From: Notamacropus eugenii
Taxonomy: Eukaryota > Chordata > Mammalia > Diprotodontia > Macropodidae
Direction: 5' to 3'
Assembly: GCF_028372415.1 (NCBI RefSeq)
Contig: NC_092879.1
Location: forward strand, 99,194,623-99,258,622
DNA length: 64,000 nucleotides
The notes under the pieces were generated by a model. The model was not told where the DNA came from. It was given only the letters and a program-made list of their open reading frames with translations, and made no database searches. Positions 35,325 through 47,080 of this stretch are shown here, piece after piece (the stretch's first letter is position 1; every line of letters starts with the position of its first letter). The translations under genes and the position numbers were made by a program.

Positions 35325-35430
35325 GTCTCTCCTGAGGACAGAGATAGTTTCATTTTTGACTTTGTATCCTCAGTGCCTAGGACAGTGCCTGGCACATGGA
35401 AATTTATTAAAAAACGTATGCTGATTTAGT
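35325..35430 (+). mobile_element. L2 LINE, 3' piece of the split copy
   Basis: gaggacagagatagtttcatttttgac ... cctcagtgcctaggacagtgcctggcacatgg, the L2 tail. Confidence 0.75.
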
Positions 35431-35574
35431 GTCTGCTGGGGGTTGGGGATTATCAGTCATTCACATGTTAGTTCGAAGGAGTTTGGTGCACTTACTTCCT
35501 TGAACCAAATGATTAGTAATTTTGCTTGGAGATAGAGGAAGCCATGAATTGGGGAGTACAGAGTGCTCTGATGC

Positions 35575-35822
35575 TCATAATAGCTGACAATTATATGGTA
35601 CTGTACTAAGAGCTTTATAAATATGACCTCAGTTGATTCTCTTGACCACCCTAGGAGGAAGATGTTATTATTTTCCCAATTTTTCAGGTGAGGAAACTAA
35701 GGCAGACAGAAGTGAAGGGACTTGCCCAGGATCACACAGCTAGCAAGTGTCTGAGGCAGGATTTGAACTCAGGATTTCCTGACTTCTGGCCCAGCACTCT
35801 ACCTGTTTTACCACCAGCCACT
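35575..35822 (-). repeat. Nearly full-length MIR-type SINE, antisense
   Basis: tatgacctcagttgattctc, ggtgaggaaactaaggcag, gacttgcccaggatcacacagctagcaagtg and ggatttgaactcaggatttcc, running to a complete end. Confidence 0.9.
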
Positions 35823-36337
35823 CCTTTTAGTGTGGAGAGACCCTGAGGGACAGAGAAGCACTAGGGAGAAGGAGACGGTGCATGAGGGAGGGGCAGAGGC
35901 AAAAGATAAGCATTCATCTATTTCAACATTTTGCTGAGGTCTGGCCCAGAGCCTGGCCAAGGTGGGAGGAACTGCTTTTCCTCCCTTCAGTTCCAACTTC
36001 CAAGGCCTGGGTCTGCTGCAGGCCCAGATGCAGCTCTCATCCTTGTTAGTTCTACGCTCCTGCAGTGTTGGAAGTGAAAGAGGTTTCTGGGAGCTGCCTC
36101 ATAAGGGACCTTTTAAAGCTGGTGAGTGCCTTGCCTGGGGCTGCCCTACCACAGAGCTGGGTCTGGACACACAAGCCTGAGAGGGCTAGAGATATGGGCT
36201 CTCTTGGCCTGCATATGGCCCAAATATGGAGGGCTCCCCAATGACTTCTTCCCCCTCACAAAGGCAAGGTCAAAGAGCAATGAGATCAAGCCCAGGTCAG
36301 CTGCTGATGAGCTGGGTGACCCAAGACACATACATGG

Positions 36338-36426
36338 TTGTTCTCTCTGTCTCTCTGTCTCTGTCTCTGTCTCTCTGTCTCTGTCTTTCTTTTTCTCTCT
36401 CCTTTCCCACCCTCATTTTCTTTCTC

Positions 36427-36506
<80 letters not shown>

Positions 36507-36525
36507 TCTCCCTCCCTCTGTCTAG
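36338..36525. repeat. (TC)n microsatellite
   Basis: ctctgtctctctgtctctg at the left grading into a pure (tc) run near 36430-36490. Confidence 0.97.
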
Positions 36526-36699
36526 ACCTCTATGGCCTTGGCTTGTGTCATTGCTTGGATTCTGACTCCAGGGGCTACAGTACTGTAGCTCTTCTCAGTG
36601 GTCTCTGGCTCACATTGGTCCTCCTTTTCCTTAGCGATTCTGGCCATCAGGGTTGTTACTATGGTTACCTCTGATGCTCCCTTCTCTACAATTGAGGCA

Positions 36700-37158
36700 T
36701 CATAACCTCAGGTATGTCAGAAACACCTTAAAGGCCTGAAAACCTCCTCCTTGTCTTGGCCCCAAAGAAATGTATTCCTCCTTTGAAAAAAGATAACCCA
36801 TGTGAAAGAACCCTGGTTTAACCAGCCAGTAGAAATGGACCAACTCCAGGAGGCGCCACCAGTCATTGGAGTTAACTATATTTGTTTCCTTCAGACCCAA
36901 AATGGATGGGAAGATTTCTTGAAAGTAAGGGAAGGCCTCTTCCTCCAATACACACAGTACAAGCCATGATGCTGCACCTGACTTGGCACTTCCCCTGAGG
37001 GTCTGAAAATACAGAGATACCTCCAAAGTAGCCAGCAACATGGGCATCTGGAAGACCCTCAAAAACATCCTTAAGGGTCTGATGAAATGCTTCCAGGGGA
37101 ATGGCCGTCCTAGTGGGTCACAAACAAGGCATCTTGTTTGGAGGCAGGGTTTGCACAT
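36700..37158 (-). other. Unidentified open frame, about 152 codons
   Basis: An uninterrupted minus-strand frame in non-repetitive sequence. It contains no domain I know, and codon use does not look clearly protein-like. Aromatic stretches such as LELVHFYWLVKPGFFHMGY suggest chance or a remnant. Confidence 0.2.
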
Positions 37159-37159
37159 A

Positions 37160-38420
37160 CTAAGTGCATAATCAATGCTTTTTCACTTGGACAGCTAGGA
37201 GGTATGGTAGATATGGTGCTGAAACCAAAAGAGGGCAGGGAGGGAGAAAACTGTTCACTACCTAGTGAAGCAGGTAGTAGGTGCCATCTGGGATGGAGTA
37301 GAGCATCAGAGAGGGCCAGGAGCTCACAGGAGACAAAATCCAGTATCGAAGAAACCAGCCATCAAGCAAACCCAGGGTCTGAAGTCAGCCTGGGAAATCG
37401 AAAAGAGTTCTGGATTCCAGGTAGAAGGGACTCACTGTCTCTGTGATTTCAGGCAAAACCCTCTCCCTCTCTGTAAAATGAGGAGGTTGGCTTTCTCTCC
37501 TTTGAGGAGTCTTTGTCAGTGCTGATTCTCTCTCTCCCAGGGTCCCGGGGGCTCCTCCGGTCACCTCACCACCCCAGGTCAGCTATGCACAAAGGCTCTT
37601 GATGTCTCAGGCCTCGAATCGGGCACTGGCCAGCCTGCCCAGTCTCCTTCCTTCCCCGGCGGCTGAGACGCCACCATACTCATCATTCTCTGGGACCTTG
37701 GGATCACTGCTTAGAAGGCCAAGCAAGCAGCTCTGTGTACACTACCATTTTTCCAGGCTGTTCTTGTCAACACTGGGCTTGGCTAGTCTGGGCCAACACT
37801 GACTGGTATCCTGGGTGTGGGGGTTCCTGACAGTCTGAGTTCCTTCAGGAGGCAGAAGGTCCAAGCCCAAAGGAGGATGTGATCTAACATTCAAAACCCT
37901 TTTCAGTTTTATGTAATCAAAATCACCCATTTTCCCTTTCCTGATCCTCTCTATCGTCAGTTTTGTTGGCCTCTGTAAGTAAGGAGATTGGGTGAGATGA
38001 CCTTCTTGATTTTATGTGATCAAGGTGCCTAAAGCTTGTACAGAAAACTATCTTCCATTTACCCCTGGCTCCAATTCTCATAGGATTATAAGACCCCCAC
38101 ATAAATGTAGCTTGCTTGAAATATGGACCCCTTCCTTCCTTAGAGGATCACAGACTTAGAGCCGGAAAAGAGTTCAGGGGGAAACTGAGGCCCAGGGGGG
38201 GAAGTGACAGATAGGAAGTGACAAAGGAAACAAGCTTGGTCCTGTGTCACATGCATGTTGGCAATAAGGAATGGGGAGCAGTCTCAAGCAATTCTTTTGC
38301 TGAGCTCTATAGTTAATGAAGGATTGTATCCTCCCCTTTCTTAGGAGCTCATGGACACACCTGAATATTTCCTGCCTTTCCCTAAACATACCAGTGGGTC
38401 TTGGAGTCCCAGGAAGATCA
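37160..38420. other. Intergenic, no gene; one worn MIR
   Basis: A sense MIR scrap at about 37400-37510 (ctctctgtaaaatgaggaggttgg) and an antisense scrap near 38150-38215. Confidence 0.5.
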
Positions 38421-38424
38421 GTTG

Positions 38425-38600
38425 GACCATGATAACTAGGTGCCAGGCACTGTGCTAGGTCCTGGGGACACAATGACAAATAAAGAACCAATCCCTACTG
38501 GAAAAGAGCTTACATTCTAAGAGGGGAGACAGCCAGGACACACAAAAATGGATAGATTACAGAATCTAAAAGCAGCAAGTGAATCAACACAACTCTATGC
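38425..38600 (+). repeat. Old dispersed repeat
   Basis: gtgccaggcactgtgctaggtcctggggacacaatgac ... ggaaaagagcttacattctaagaggggagac. Confidence 0.75.
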
Positions 38601-38859
38601 AGAGAAGTTAAGTACAAGGCAGTTTAGGAGAGAGGCCCCTGGCAGGTGGGGGGATCTGGTGTTGGAGATGCTGTATCTTAAAGGAAGACAGGGTCTCTGG
38701 GAGGCAGGGTGAGGAGGGAGTGCATTCAGGATGGCTCCCAGAGGGTTCCTGCCCCACCTCATTTTACCCACTTCCTCTCCCATCAGCTCTGCACCAGTGT
38801 CCCCACCAACTTCCCCCCCCTCACCCTCCTTGAAGAAGCATAGTCGTGGTCACAGATTT

Positions 38860-40475
38860 ACAGATGGAAGGGCCCATAGAGGCCAATGAGTCCAATCCCC
38901 TCATTTTACAGATCTCACCTCTTTCCCTCCCAGGACACAAAAATATCCTAGTTACCGCCATGGCTCCCCCAGGCTAGACAACTGGGGCCTAGAGTGTGCT
39001 CCTAGCTCCATGGGCTCCATAGCTTTCTGGCTCTTTCCCCTAACTGACTTCTGGTCTCTTTGGCAGAATTCCAACCCCACCTCTGTTCTCCCACTCGATC
39101 TCTTAGCTATACAGCCCCCTCTTTGTCCTACTAAATTCCATGTACCCAAATACCTTTGAGCTCATGGCTTAAATCTCTCCCCACCCCAGTGTCTGACCGC
39201 CCTGTCTCCTCTCAGCCCCAAACAATTTGCAGCCTGGGAAACCATTAATCCTGACTTGGCCCCCAATTACCTTGCCTTAATGCCAACCTCAATGTTACTC
39301 GCCACCTCCCTTCCCCTCTGTATGTGCCCAGAGATTCTACGGACCTCAGCCTTGGCATGAAGATGGTTCCCCGACAAGTTTAGTGATTGCACACCCTGCC
39401 CCAGCCCTTTCAGGGCTGGGTGATTGGGGGAAAACCACGTGTTTGTGTCTGCCCCCAGGGACTCCGTGATGGATGGAGCTAGCAACTAGGAGAGATGAGG
39501 GAGAAGGGAGTAAGAGGAAAAGTCTACAGGAGAAGCCGTGACCCTGAGAGAAGAACTGGAGAATTCTGGGTGGCAGGTGTTCTTGTTTTGCCTGGGGAGA
39601 TAGCACAGAAAGATTAGAGAATGGTCAAGTTGTCTTTACTTCCCTGAGAAACCTGGTAGGCCAGGCAGCCATGCTGGAGAGTCAGAGGGCACCAAGAAGG
39701 GCCACTGGAAATCAGAGGGAGACAAATCAAGCAAGAGCCTGTTTCCCTTCTACTAGCAGGATGCAACTCGGTCAGGAGAGGAGTTGGGGGAAGGCTTCTG
39801 CCTAACAGGGTCCTGGTTCTCAGGACTGGAAGTAACTCTGGGGAGCGACATCTATCTTTGGGCCTAATGGCTGCTCATTCATGGGTCTCAAGTACATTGA
39901 ACTTTCATCTATAATGTGAGGACAAAGCTTGCAAGGTGGTCTTGGCATACATTTCTAGCAGGTTTCTAGAGTAGGAGTATGGGCCAAGAGAGAAAGAAAA
40001 GTCCTCCGAGTACACAGGGAACGCACAAGTAGCCCTTTGTGTCATGAGGAACCCAAGGGTGGAACAAGCCGTTTCCTGCCTCCACCCAATCCAGAAGCCC
40101 TAGCCCATACTGCAGCACAATCCTAAAGATATGGCCTGATAAAAGAGAATGCTTGTTCTGGAAGCTTCTCAATGCCTCCCAATGGCCTTCTTAGCCCTTC
40201 TGCTGACACCTCCTACTGCTAACTCATCTTGAATTGGAAGCACATGAAACCCCCAGCTTTTCTCATCCCCCTGCTACCCATCTTGGACTTGGGAGGTGAT
40301 CCGGTGGAACTTCCTATCAGATTTCACCTTAGCTTTGGCCTGATGTCTGATCTGTCCAAATCTTTCTAGATGCTGATGGTGTCCTCCAGCCTCTTAGCTG
40401 CTCCTCCTAGTTTGGGACTATCTGCAAATTTGACAACCACGCCCCTTAGGGACTTGTTGATTTTTTTTTACCAGA
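38860..40475. other. Intergenic, no gene recognised
   Basis: Begins with an antisense MIR scrap (38870-38930: gagtccaatcccctcattttacag), then unique sequence. Confidence 0.5.
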
Positions 40476-40479
40476 GTGA

Positions 40480-40740
40480 CCTTGAAGTTGAGTAGAGCTC
40501 TTCTGTGCCCTTTTGGGGTCTATTTGGTGAAGCCCATGGACCCCTTCTCAGAATCAGGCTTTGGTGCCTACATTATGAATAGAAGGAAATGCTAAATTTC
40601 ATTGAGACAATAGCAAAAGTGAAGATACCATTTTTGTTCCCACCCAAGGGGGTCAAGACAGTTCAAGAAGAATCTCCTGAAATCTATTCACAGACTGCCT
40701 TGGGGATCTGGGGACCCTGGGTTAAGAAGCCGAGTTCTAG
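40480..40740. repeat. Old DNA-transposon-like fragment
   Basis: ttttggggtctatttggtgaagcccatggaccccttctcagaat ... ggaccctgggttaagaagc. Related to 24690-24900. Confidence 0.5.
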
Positions 40741-40754
40741 AGGCATCCTGATGG

Positions 40755-40925
40755 AGTAAATGGGGCACTGGGCTTCGAGGTGGGAATACAAATCCCAGTT
40801 CAGACACTGGATTGCCCCAGGTAAGTCACATCCTCCCCTGGGGGTTTCAATTTCCTCCTCTGTGCAGTTGTGATGTTGGACTTGACTTCTAAAGCCCTGT
40901 CCAGCTCTAAATCTGGGAGTCTATG
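40755..40925 (+). repeat. MIR-type SINE
   Basis: gcactgggcttcgaggtggg, gccccaggtaagtcacatcc and caatttcctcctctgtgc. Confidence 0.75.
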
Positions 40926-42890
40926 ACAGTCTACTTGAAGCAACCTTTGTCCATCATTGGTAAACTGGGAGATTGGGGTTTCCCAGATTAGATGACTTGA
41001 TGTCTTGCTTGAACTCCTGCTCCAGAGCATGCTTGACCTGAACTCAGATGGGGCAAGATGCAAACACCAGAGCCCCTTGATGACCCTTCCCAAGTACAGC
41101 ACTGGCACACAATATAGATATGGGAGAGAGGTGACTGACCATCCCGTCCCACTGGCTCCATGCCTCCTGGAGCCTTCCCTGACTTTATTCCTGGGGCCCC
41201 ACATATAGTACTGCACGGTGAACCTCCAAAACTATGAGGTCCCCTGACAAGGGCCCAGACCCTAGAAGGGGATGTAGTGTAAACCTTTCCCTGACTCAGC
41301 CACATTCTGGGAACATTCGAAGGAGCCAGGTAGGCCCTAAATGGCACAGGGGAGGGGCAGAGCCTGGAGAAGGGGCATTGAGATGGGAAGGGAGGAAAAT
41401 GGAGGTTCAGGGAACCCAGTTCTACCAGAGCCTCCATAAATCCAGGCAAGGGCCTGAGTGAGCCTGAAGATCAGGGGCTGGACATCTTAAAGGGAGTGGC
41501 ACTATTCTTGTATAGAAGCTCGGCCCTGCCCCCACATGCCTGAAGATAGCTTAGCAAGCTTGGAAAAAAACATGGAGGGGGGAGGGGGGGGGGGCGGGCA
41601 GGCGCAGGCCACAGAGGGAGCTTTACTGTGGCTCCCCTGCCACCTGGTGGCCAACCAAGCTCAAAGCAGCCTCAGGCTGCTTCACTCCTGCGTTCCAAAA
41701 TTTGCTTGAGAGATCCAGGCCAGGACTTGGGCGGCAGGCCCACAGCTGGTTCATGCGCAGAAGAGTGGCGCTGAGACTGGGCAGTGAGTGCTTAGGAAAC
41801 ACTTCACTGGGGAGCTGATCTCAGTGAGAGAGTCTCAGTTTCTTTTTTTATCCGTGGCATAATAACTTTTACCTTAAGAACAATTTCAGTGTTCAGTGGA
41901 ACAAGGAAGCATTCCCAGGCAGCTGAGCCTCCCATTCCCCTGCCTCTCTTTCTTGTTCCCACCTGATCTGGGAAGAGCAGACCGCATGCTACAGCTCGGG
42001 GTAGGAGCTGGGAACTTGGGAAGACTGGATCTTCATGAATCCCAGGGGTTTGAGGCCTTGGGATTATTTGTGATCCTTTGTCATGGGCTAGACTGGAAGG
42101 AACTCATGTTGATCAAGACAGTTTACTAGACAAAGCAGTACTTCCAAGGAGGTCAGAGGCTTGTAGATCAAGAGCTGAGAAGGATGTGGGAGGTCATGTT
42201 CTCCACTCCCTTCACTTTATGGAGGATGAAACAGAAACTAAGTGTCCGATGAGGCTCATCTGTAAATTTTAACATGACCCAAGGTCATGGTTATTGTGCA
42301 CTTGGGAGTACAGTGATGGAATGGTTCGTGAGGATGCCCTGTGTCAGAAAACAAAACCTCTCTAACAATGGGTTGGGGGATGGGGAGAGAAAGAGCAGCC
42401 CGAATCCCAGTCCGGAAGAGCTGTCCTGTACTCACTTTCCACACAAAGAGATGCCAGGAAATGTGCTTGACAAGGCCACCTCCAAGAGTTTATGAGAAGT
42501 CTGATTCAATTGGTCGGACACAGTCTTTAATGGAAATTTTTAAAAGGGCACAAGTAGAAATGGGTGCCTGTTGCACCCAACTGAGGCAAAGTGGGGTGAG
42601 GAAGGTGTGAAGAACTGCTGGTCTGCCATGTTTGTTTTTTCTCTCAGTGCCCCAGCCATGATTTTAACCGCCCCCCCCCCCCCCGCAGGCTAAAGCATGC
42701 TTAGTTTTTTCCACTATACTTTTCTATAGTTTCCCACTTGTATCCGGTAGAGGCCTCAGTTGGAAGAAGGCAGCAGTAAATGGGACATCAGCACTACTGA
42801 CCAATGGGGTCCTCTGTTACCTTGGCCTCAAAACTTTTGCTGGATGGGGGAGGGGAAAACCCTGCTCTCTAGTCCTCATCTTATATTAGC
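40926..42890. other. Intergenic, no gene recognised
   Basis: Holds a g-rich run at 41574-41597, a poly-C run at 42670-42684 and an antisense MIR scrap near 42185-42250. The rest is unassigned. Confidence 0.5.
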
Positions 42891-42894
42891 TTCT

Positions 42895-43110
42895 TCTCTA
42901 GGTGGCACAGGAGATAAAGTGCTAGACTTGGAGTAATGAAGACCTGGATTTGAGTATTACCTCAGGCACTCACCAGCTCTGTGACCCTGGGAAAGTCACT
43001 GAAATCCTCTCCACTTCAGTTTCTTCATCCATAAAACAGGGATAATAATATATATAGTTCTGTTGTGAAGATCAAATGAAATCATATATGTAAGGTGCTT
43101 TGCAAACTTC
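42895..43110 (+). repeat. Full tRNA-headed/MIR-core SINE
   Basis: aggtggcacaggagataaagtgctagacttgg, gctctgtgaccctgggaaagtcac, cagtttcttcatccataaaacagggataataat and gtaaggtgctttgcaaac in order. Confidence 0.88.
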
Positions 43111-43139
43111 CTGAGTTGTGAATGAACGTGATTCCTCAG

Positions 43140-44340
43140 GTCTTTGTGGCTAGCCCAAGCTTTGCCAGATGGCTGCTATTTTCCTCTCCAGTCCCTTGCA
43201 AAATCAGCTGGGACAAACATGGTTCCTGTAATCGTATACTATCTCACCAAATTCGCATTAGCACACAACAAAGTTCACTAACATCCCAGGAGGTCACCTT
43301 AGAATGTCCTCCACAGTAAACAGGCAGCAACAATATGCGCACCAGACATTGCATGACATGGACTATCACTTGGTGGGTCACTTCAGGTCACTAAATTACA
43401 TCCAGGATTGTGCACTGAAGGCAGCCTCTCAAGCTGAGATGAAACAAAGTGTGCATCCATTAGCTGCTGGTGCTCGTTTTGGCCTAACAATTTACAACAA
43501 GAAAACAGTTCTTTACCAGCCAGCACCATACCATCTGTATGTAAAACCATTGGTTACAGCAAATGGAGAAGTTTGGAATGCTGTGGATAAATTCAGTTAC
43601 CTTGGTGGTGTACTTTCCAGAGATGTCCACATAGATGGTGAGGTTGATGCACGCATTGCCAGAGCTAGTTCAGTGTTTGGGAGGCTCTGAAGGAAAGTGT
43701 GGGAGAGAAGAGGTATTAGGCTGACTACCCAACTGAAGGTCTACAGAGCTGTTGTGCTGACCTCATTGTTCTGTGTGAAACCTGGATGGTCCACCAGTGC
43801 CATGCCAGGAAATGGAATCACTTCCATTTGAGTTGTCTTAGGAAGATTTTGAAGATCACCTGGCAGTAAACGCTGAGGTCTTTCTTGAGCTGAACTACCA
43901 ATTATTCAAACCCTACTGCAGAGAGCACAACTCCTATGGGCTGGCCACATTGTTGGAATGAAGTATGTTTGCCTAAAAGACTATTTTACAGAGAATTCAC
44001 ACAGGGGAAGTGCTCACATGGAGGTCAGAAGAGGTGATACAAGGACACTCTCAAGGTCTCTCTGAAGAACTTGGGTATCTATAGTGTGACATGGGAGACA
44101 CTGGTGCAGAACTGTCCAGCATAGCATGCCTTCATCAAAGAAGATGCTATACTCTATGAGTAAAGTAGAACTGCAGTAGCCCAAAAGAAATGTGAAATGT
44201 GCAAATTCAGAGAGATCTTCACTCCAAATGTTCATATGGAATATTTGTGCCCAACCTGTTGTAGAGTCCTCTGAGCTTATTGGTGTGATCAGCCACAGTT
44301 GGACACACTGTACCTTGACCCCAATATAGGGATGCCATTT
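43140..44340 (+). mobile_element. Degenerate LINE, C-terminal half; different from the BovB-like copy
   Basis: 43304-43690 is open and encodes ARFGLTIYNKKTVLYQPAP, then FSYLGGVLSRDVHIDGEVDA and RIARASSVFGRL, typical of a non-LTR reverse transcriptase thumb region. Downstream, out of frame, come LPIIQTLLQRAQLLWAGHIV-like words. Clade not certain (RTE-like suspected). Several stops and shifts; no 5' half. Confidence 0.7.
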
Positions 44341-44821
44341 TAGTTCTCTTTAAGCTTAAATGACAATTAACCAGTGAATGAAGCAACATGTGGGATATGT
44401 CATGTGCACACTTTGGAGTGTCACATGCATGACCATCAAACAAAACCAAATGAACATAGAAGTAATAATGGTGAACCTACAAATTATCTTAGCCCATGTT
44501 GTCTCCTGTACTGGGATGGTGACCTCCTTCCCTCACCCCAACCCTAACTCCATTTCTAACGCTGCTTTTCTTGAGTGCATTTAGCCTCACATTGGTGTAA
44601 CAACCCAAATCTGCCTTCCTGGTGTTCTTCAGATGATGCTATATGAATGGCAGATTGTCAGGGGGAACCTGGGCAGTCCCTGGGTCCCAGACTTTTCCAA
44701 AGAGATCATAATTCGTACTTGTATGGCCTCTTTTGACCTTCATTTCACAGGTTTCACAATGAGGTGTGATGGTAGTGATTCTGGGTTTCTGGTAGATACT
44801 TTTACAAACTGTGTATTGTTT

Positions 44822-44893
44822 TGGGGGGGGGGAAGGGAGGGAGGGAGAGAGAAAGAGATAGAGACAGAGATAGAGAGAGAGAGAGAGAGAGAT
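44822..44893. repeat. Poly-G plus (GA)n microsatellite
   Basis: A run of g, then gaagggagggaggg, then nearly pure gagagaga. Confidence 0.95.
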
Positions 44894-44971
44894 TGGGATC
44901 ATTGATGTATTTTATTGAAGGTTTTTTTCTGTATGTCTTTTGGTTTTTATTTTCTTATTTGAATGGTATTA

Positions 44972-45075
44972 AGACAGGGAAGCACAGTGACAGGAGTCTT
45001 GGGCATGGTGTCAAGGAGACCTAAGTTTGACCGTCATGTTAGATCCTTAGTAATTACAGCATCCTGGGTAAGTCA
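44972..45075 (+). repeat. MIR fragment
   Basis: gtgtcaaggagacctaagtttgacc ... atcctgggtaagtcaac. Confidence 0.55.
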
Positions 45076-45079
45076 ACAA

Positions 45080-45835
45080 ATCAATGGGCATTAATTACTG
45101 TTCTGGTGCTACAAGACAAAAATGAACAAGTTCCTGTCCTCAAGAAGCTTTTATTTTATTAGCAGAAATAAGAGAAAAAACACAAGGTAATTAGGGGAGG
45201 GGAGAGACTTCCATTAGAAGATAGTACTTGTCAGGTCAAAGGGACTCCATTTTGTGACCCTATGTTTTGTTTCATGACCTTCAAATGTTTTCTGTAAAAC
45301 CCCCACTGACAGGGTATATCCACATTCTGTGATCTCATCACAGCTTGCCTGATGCCTACCTGTTCTTCTCTAGTGCTATGTGTGAAATCATGTAGGGGCC
45401 AAAGAGCCATGAACCTCTGGGTCACTGTGCTGCCCAAGAGTCATGGACCAGATTTCTTTCTGCAGTTGCATGCCTTGCTAAATGAATCATCTGAATGTAA
45501 TTTGGGGGTCCTTAATTTCTATAAACATGCTGTAGGTATGCTTTGGAGGAAATGAGATTCCAATTTCTAGAGATGGAGGTACATTCCACACATGGAAGAC
45601 AGCCTGTGCAAAGGTGTGGAGGGGAGAATGTGGAATGTTGTGTGTGAGAAACAGCGAAGAGGGCCAGGATGGCTGGACCATAGGGTGCATGAAGGGGAGT
45701 GAAGTCCAGTGAAGGTCAAAAGGTGGCCAGGTTGTTAAGTGCTTTAAATGTGACACACAGGATTCTATATTTGATCTCATAGGTAATAGGGAGCCACAAG
45801 GGGTTGCTGGGGATATCACTTTGGCAACTTTGTGT
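45080..45835 (+). repeat. Long copy of the old dispersed repeat
   Basis: Begins gttcctgtcctcaagaagctt near 45131 and ends gtgctttaaatgtgacacacaggattctatatttgatc ... taatagggagccacaagg. Both ends of the family are on one copy, with aacagcgaagagggccaggatggctgg between. Confidence 0.6.
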
Positions 45836-45894
45836 GAGAGAGATCATAAACTCATAAGTCCAGAACCAGAAGGAAACTTAGAGCCCCTCTGGTC

Positions 45895-46072
45895 CAGAGG
45901 TGTCAAACACGGGTGGGCTGTACATGGCCCACAACACTCTTGAGTGTGGTCTGAACCAGATTAAAATGTAGTTCATGAATGTGTTTATATATTAATTACA
46001 AAAAGAAAAATAGCTTGCAGAGATCCATGGCCTCATTTCTATTTGAGTCTGATACCACTGAGGTAGGAAGTC
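45895..46072. mobile_element. hAT-like non-autonomous DNA transposon remnant
   Basis: The left end CAGAGGTGTCAAAC and the inverted right end (CAGTGGTATCAGAC when reverse-complemented) match at 11 of 14. The inside has tggcccacaacactcttgagtgtgg. No 8-bp target repeat was found. Confidence 0.55.
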
Positions 46073-46129
46073 TATTCCCTTCACTTTACAGATGAGGAAA
46101 CTGAGGCCTTGATGTAGGATGGTTAATTG

Positions 46130-46405
46130 TTATGGTTGCTGAGTTATTTTTCAGTCATGTCTGACTCTTCAGAACCTGGTTTGGAGTTTTGTTGGCAAAG
46201 ATACTGGAGTGGTTTGCCATTTCTAGCTCATTAAATAAATGAAGCCTTTCTGTCCTTAGGTAACATTGAAACAGTTCTTTAAGGTCTGCAAATGGCTTTA
46301 TACGGATTCAGAGAGTAGTAGGGGTCATACAACTATCAAGTATCAGAATGGGGATTTGAACTTGCATCTTCCTGATTCAATGTAGCCTGTATCTCTAGTT
46401 AGGTA
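46130..46405 (-). repeat. RTE-tailed SINE piece plus MIR piece, antisense
   Basis: tcagtcatgtctgactcttcag ... gttggcaaagatactggagtggtttgccatttc is the composite-SINE tail in antisense; 46265-46405 has ggggatttgaacttgcatcttcctg. Confidence 0.8.
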
Positions 46406-47061
46406 TAAGGACAGAACTTGCCTGTGACTCCATCTGCCAGCTCTTGTGGGGGGACTGAGAAAAGTTCACACCTAGGAAATCAGCAGGCTTCATGTATTGT
46501 TTGGTTGTTTGTCTAGACTTAAGAGAGAGCTGGAGAAAATGTTAATTGTGGATGAAACTTCAAAGAGTGTCACCCATATATCTGGTTGGTGAACGTTTAC
46601 CAGCTCGGTGTTGGGCGCAGTCTGGTAGAATTTGTTGTCGATCTGTCTGATCTCTTGTTCTGAAGTTGTTCACGTTATGCCGTCCCTTTCGTGTTTGAAT
46701 AACTTAAGAGTTCGTGCTGATAAGCACCCCTTGCATTGGAGTTCTCCAGGATGCCTAGAGCACGACGACCTTTTTGAATTTCAACTCTGCTATTTATTCC
46801 TTCCGTGACCTTGATCAAGTCATGGTCTTTACACCGTCCTCAGTTTCCCCATCTGGCGGAACATGAGTCGTCCTACCTTCCTTGCCCCTTTCCATCTCCG
46901 TGGCCTCTCATTCCACAATGGCCAATAGTTCATGGGGGGCAGGACGGACTCGCTCTGCTCCGGCCAGGAGAGCTGGCCCCGAGCAGGGGGGAGGGGCACA
47001 GGAGGGGGCCGTCGGGCTGGATGGGACTTCACGGGAGGCGTGGGCCTGGGTGACCCCTGAC

Positions 47062-47080
47062 CTTCCGGCCAATGGCGGCC
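47062..47080 (+). promoter_or_regulatory. ETS / CCAAT / YY1-like site cluster
   Basis: CTTCCGG (47062), CCAAT (47069) and ATGGCGGC (47072) overlap within 19 bp, about 815 bp before the PHKA1 ATG. Each matches a site common in CpG-island core promoters (ETS, NF-Y, YY1). It may mark an upstream start or a divergent transcript. Confidence 0.45.

Noticed and set aside
36126-36674. 182-codon frame with a long Ser-Leu repeat
   Set aside because: Created by the (TC)n microsatellite.
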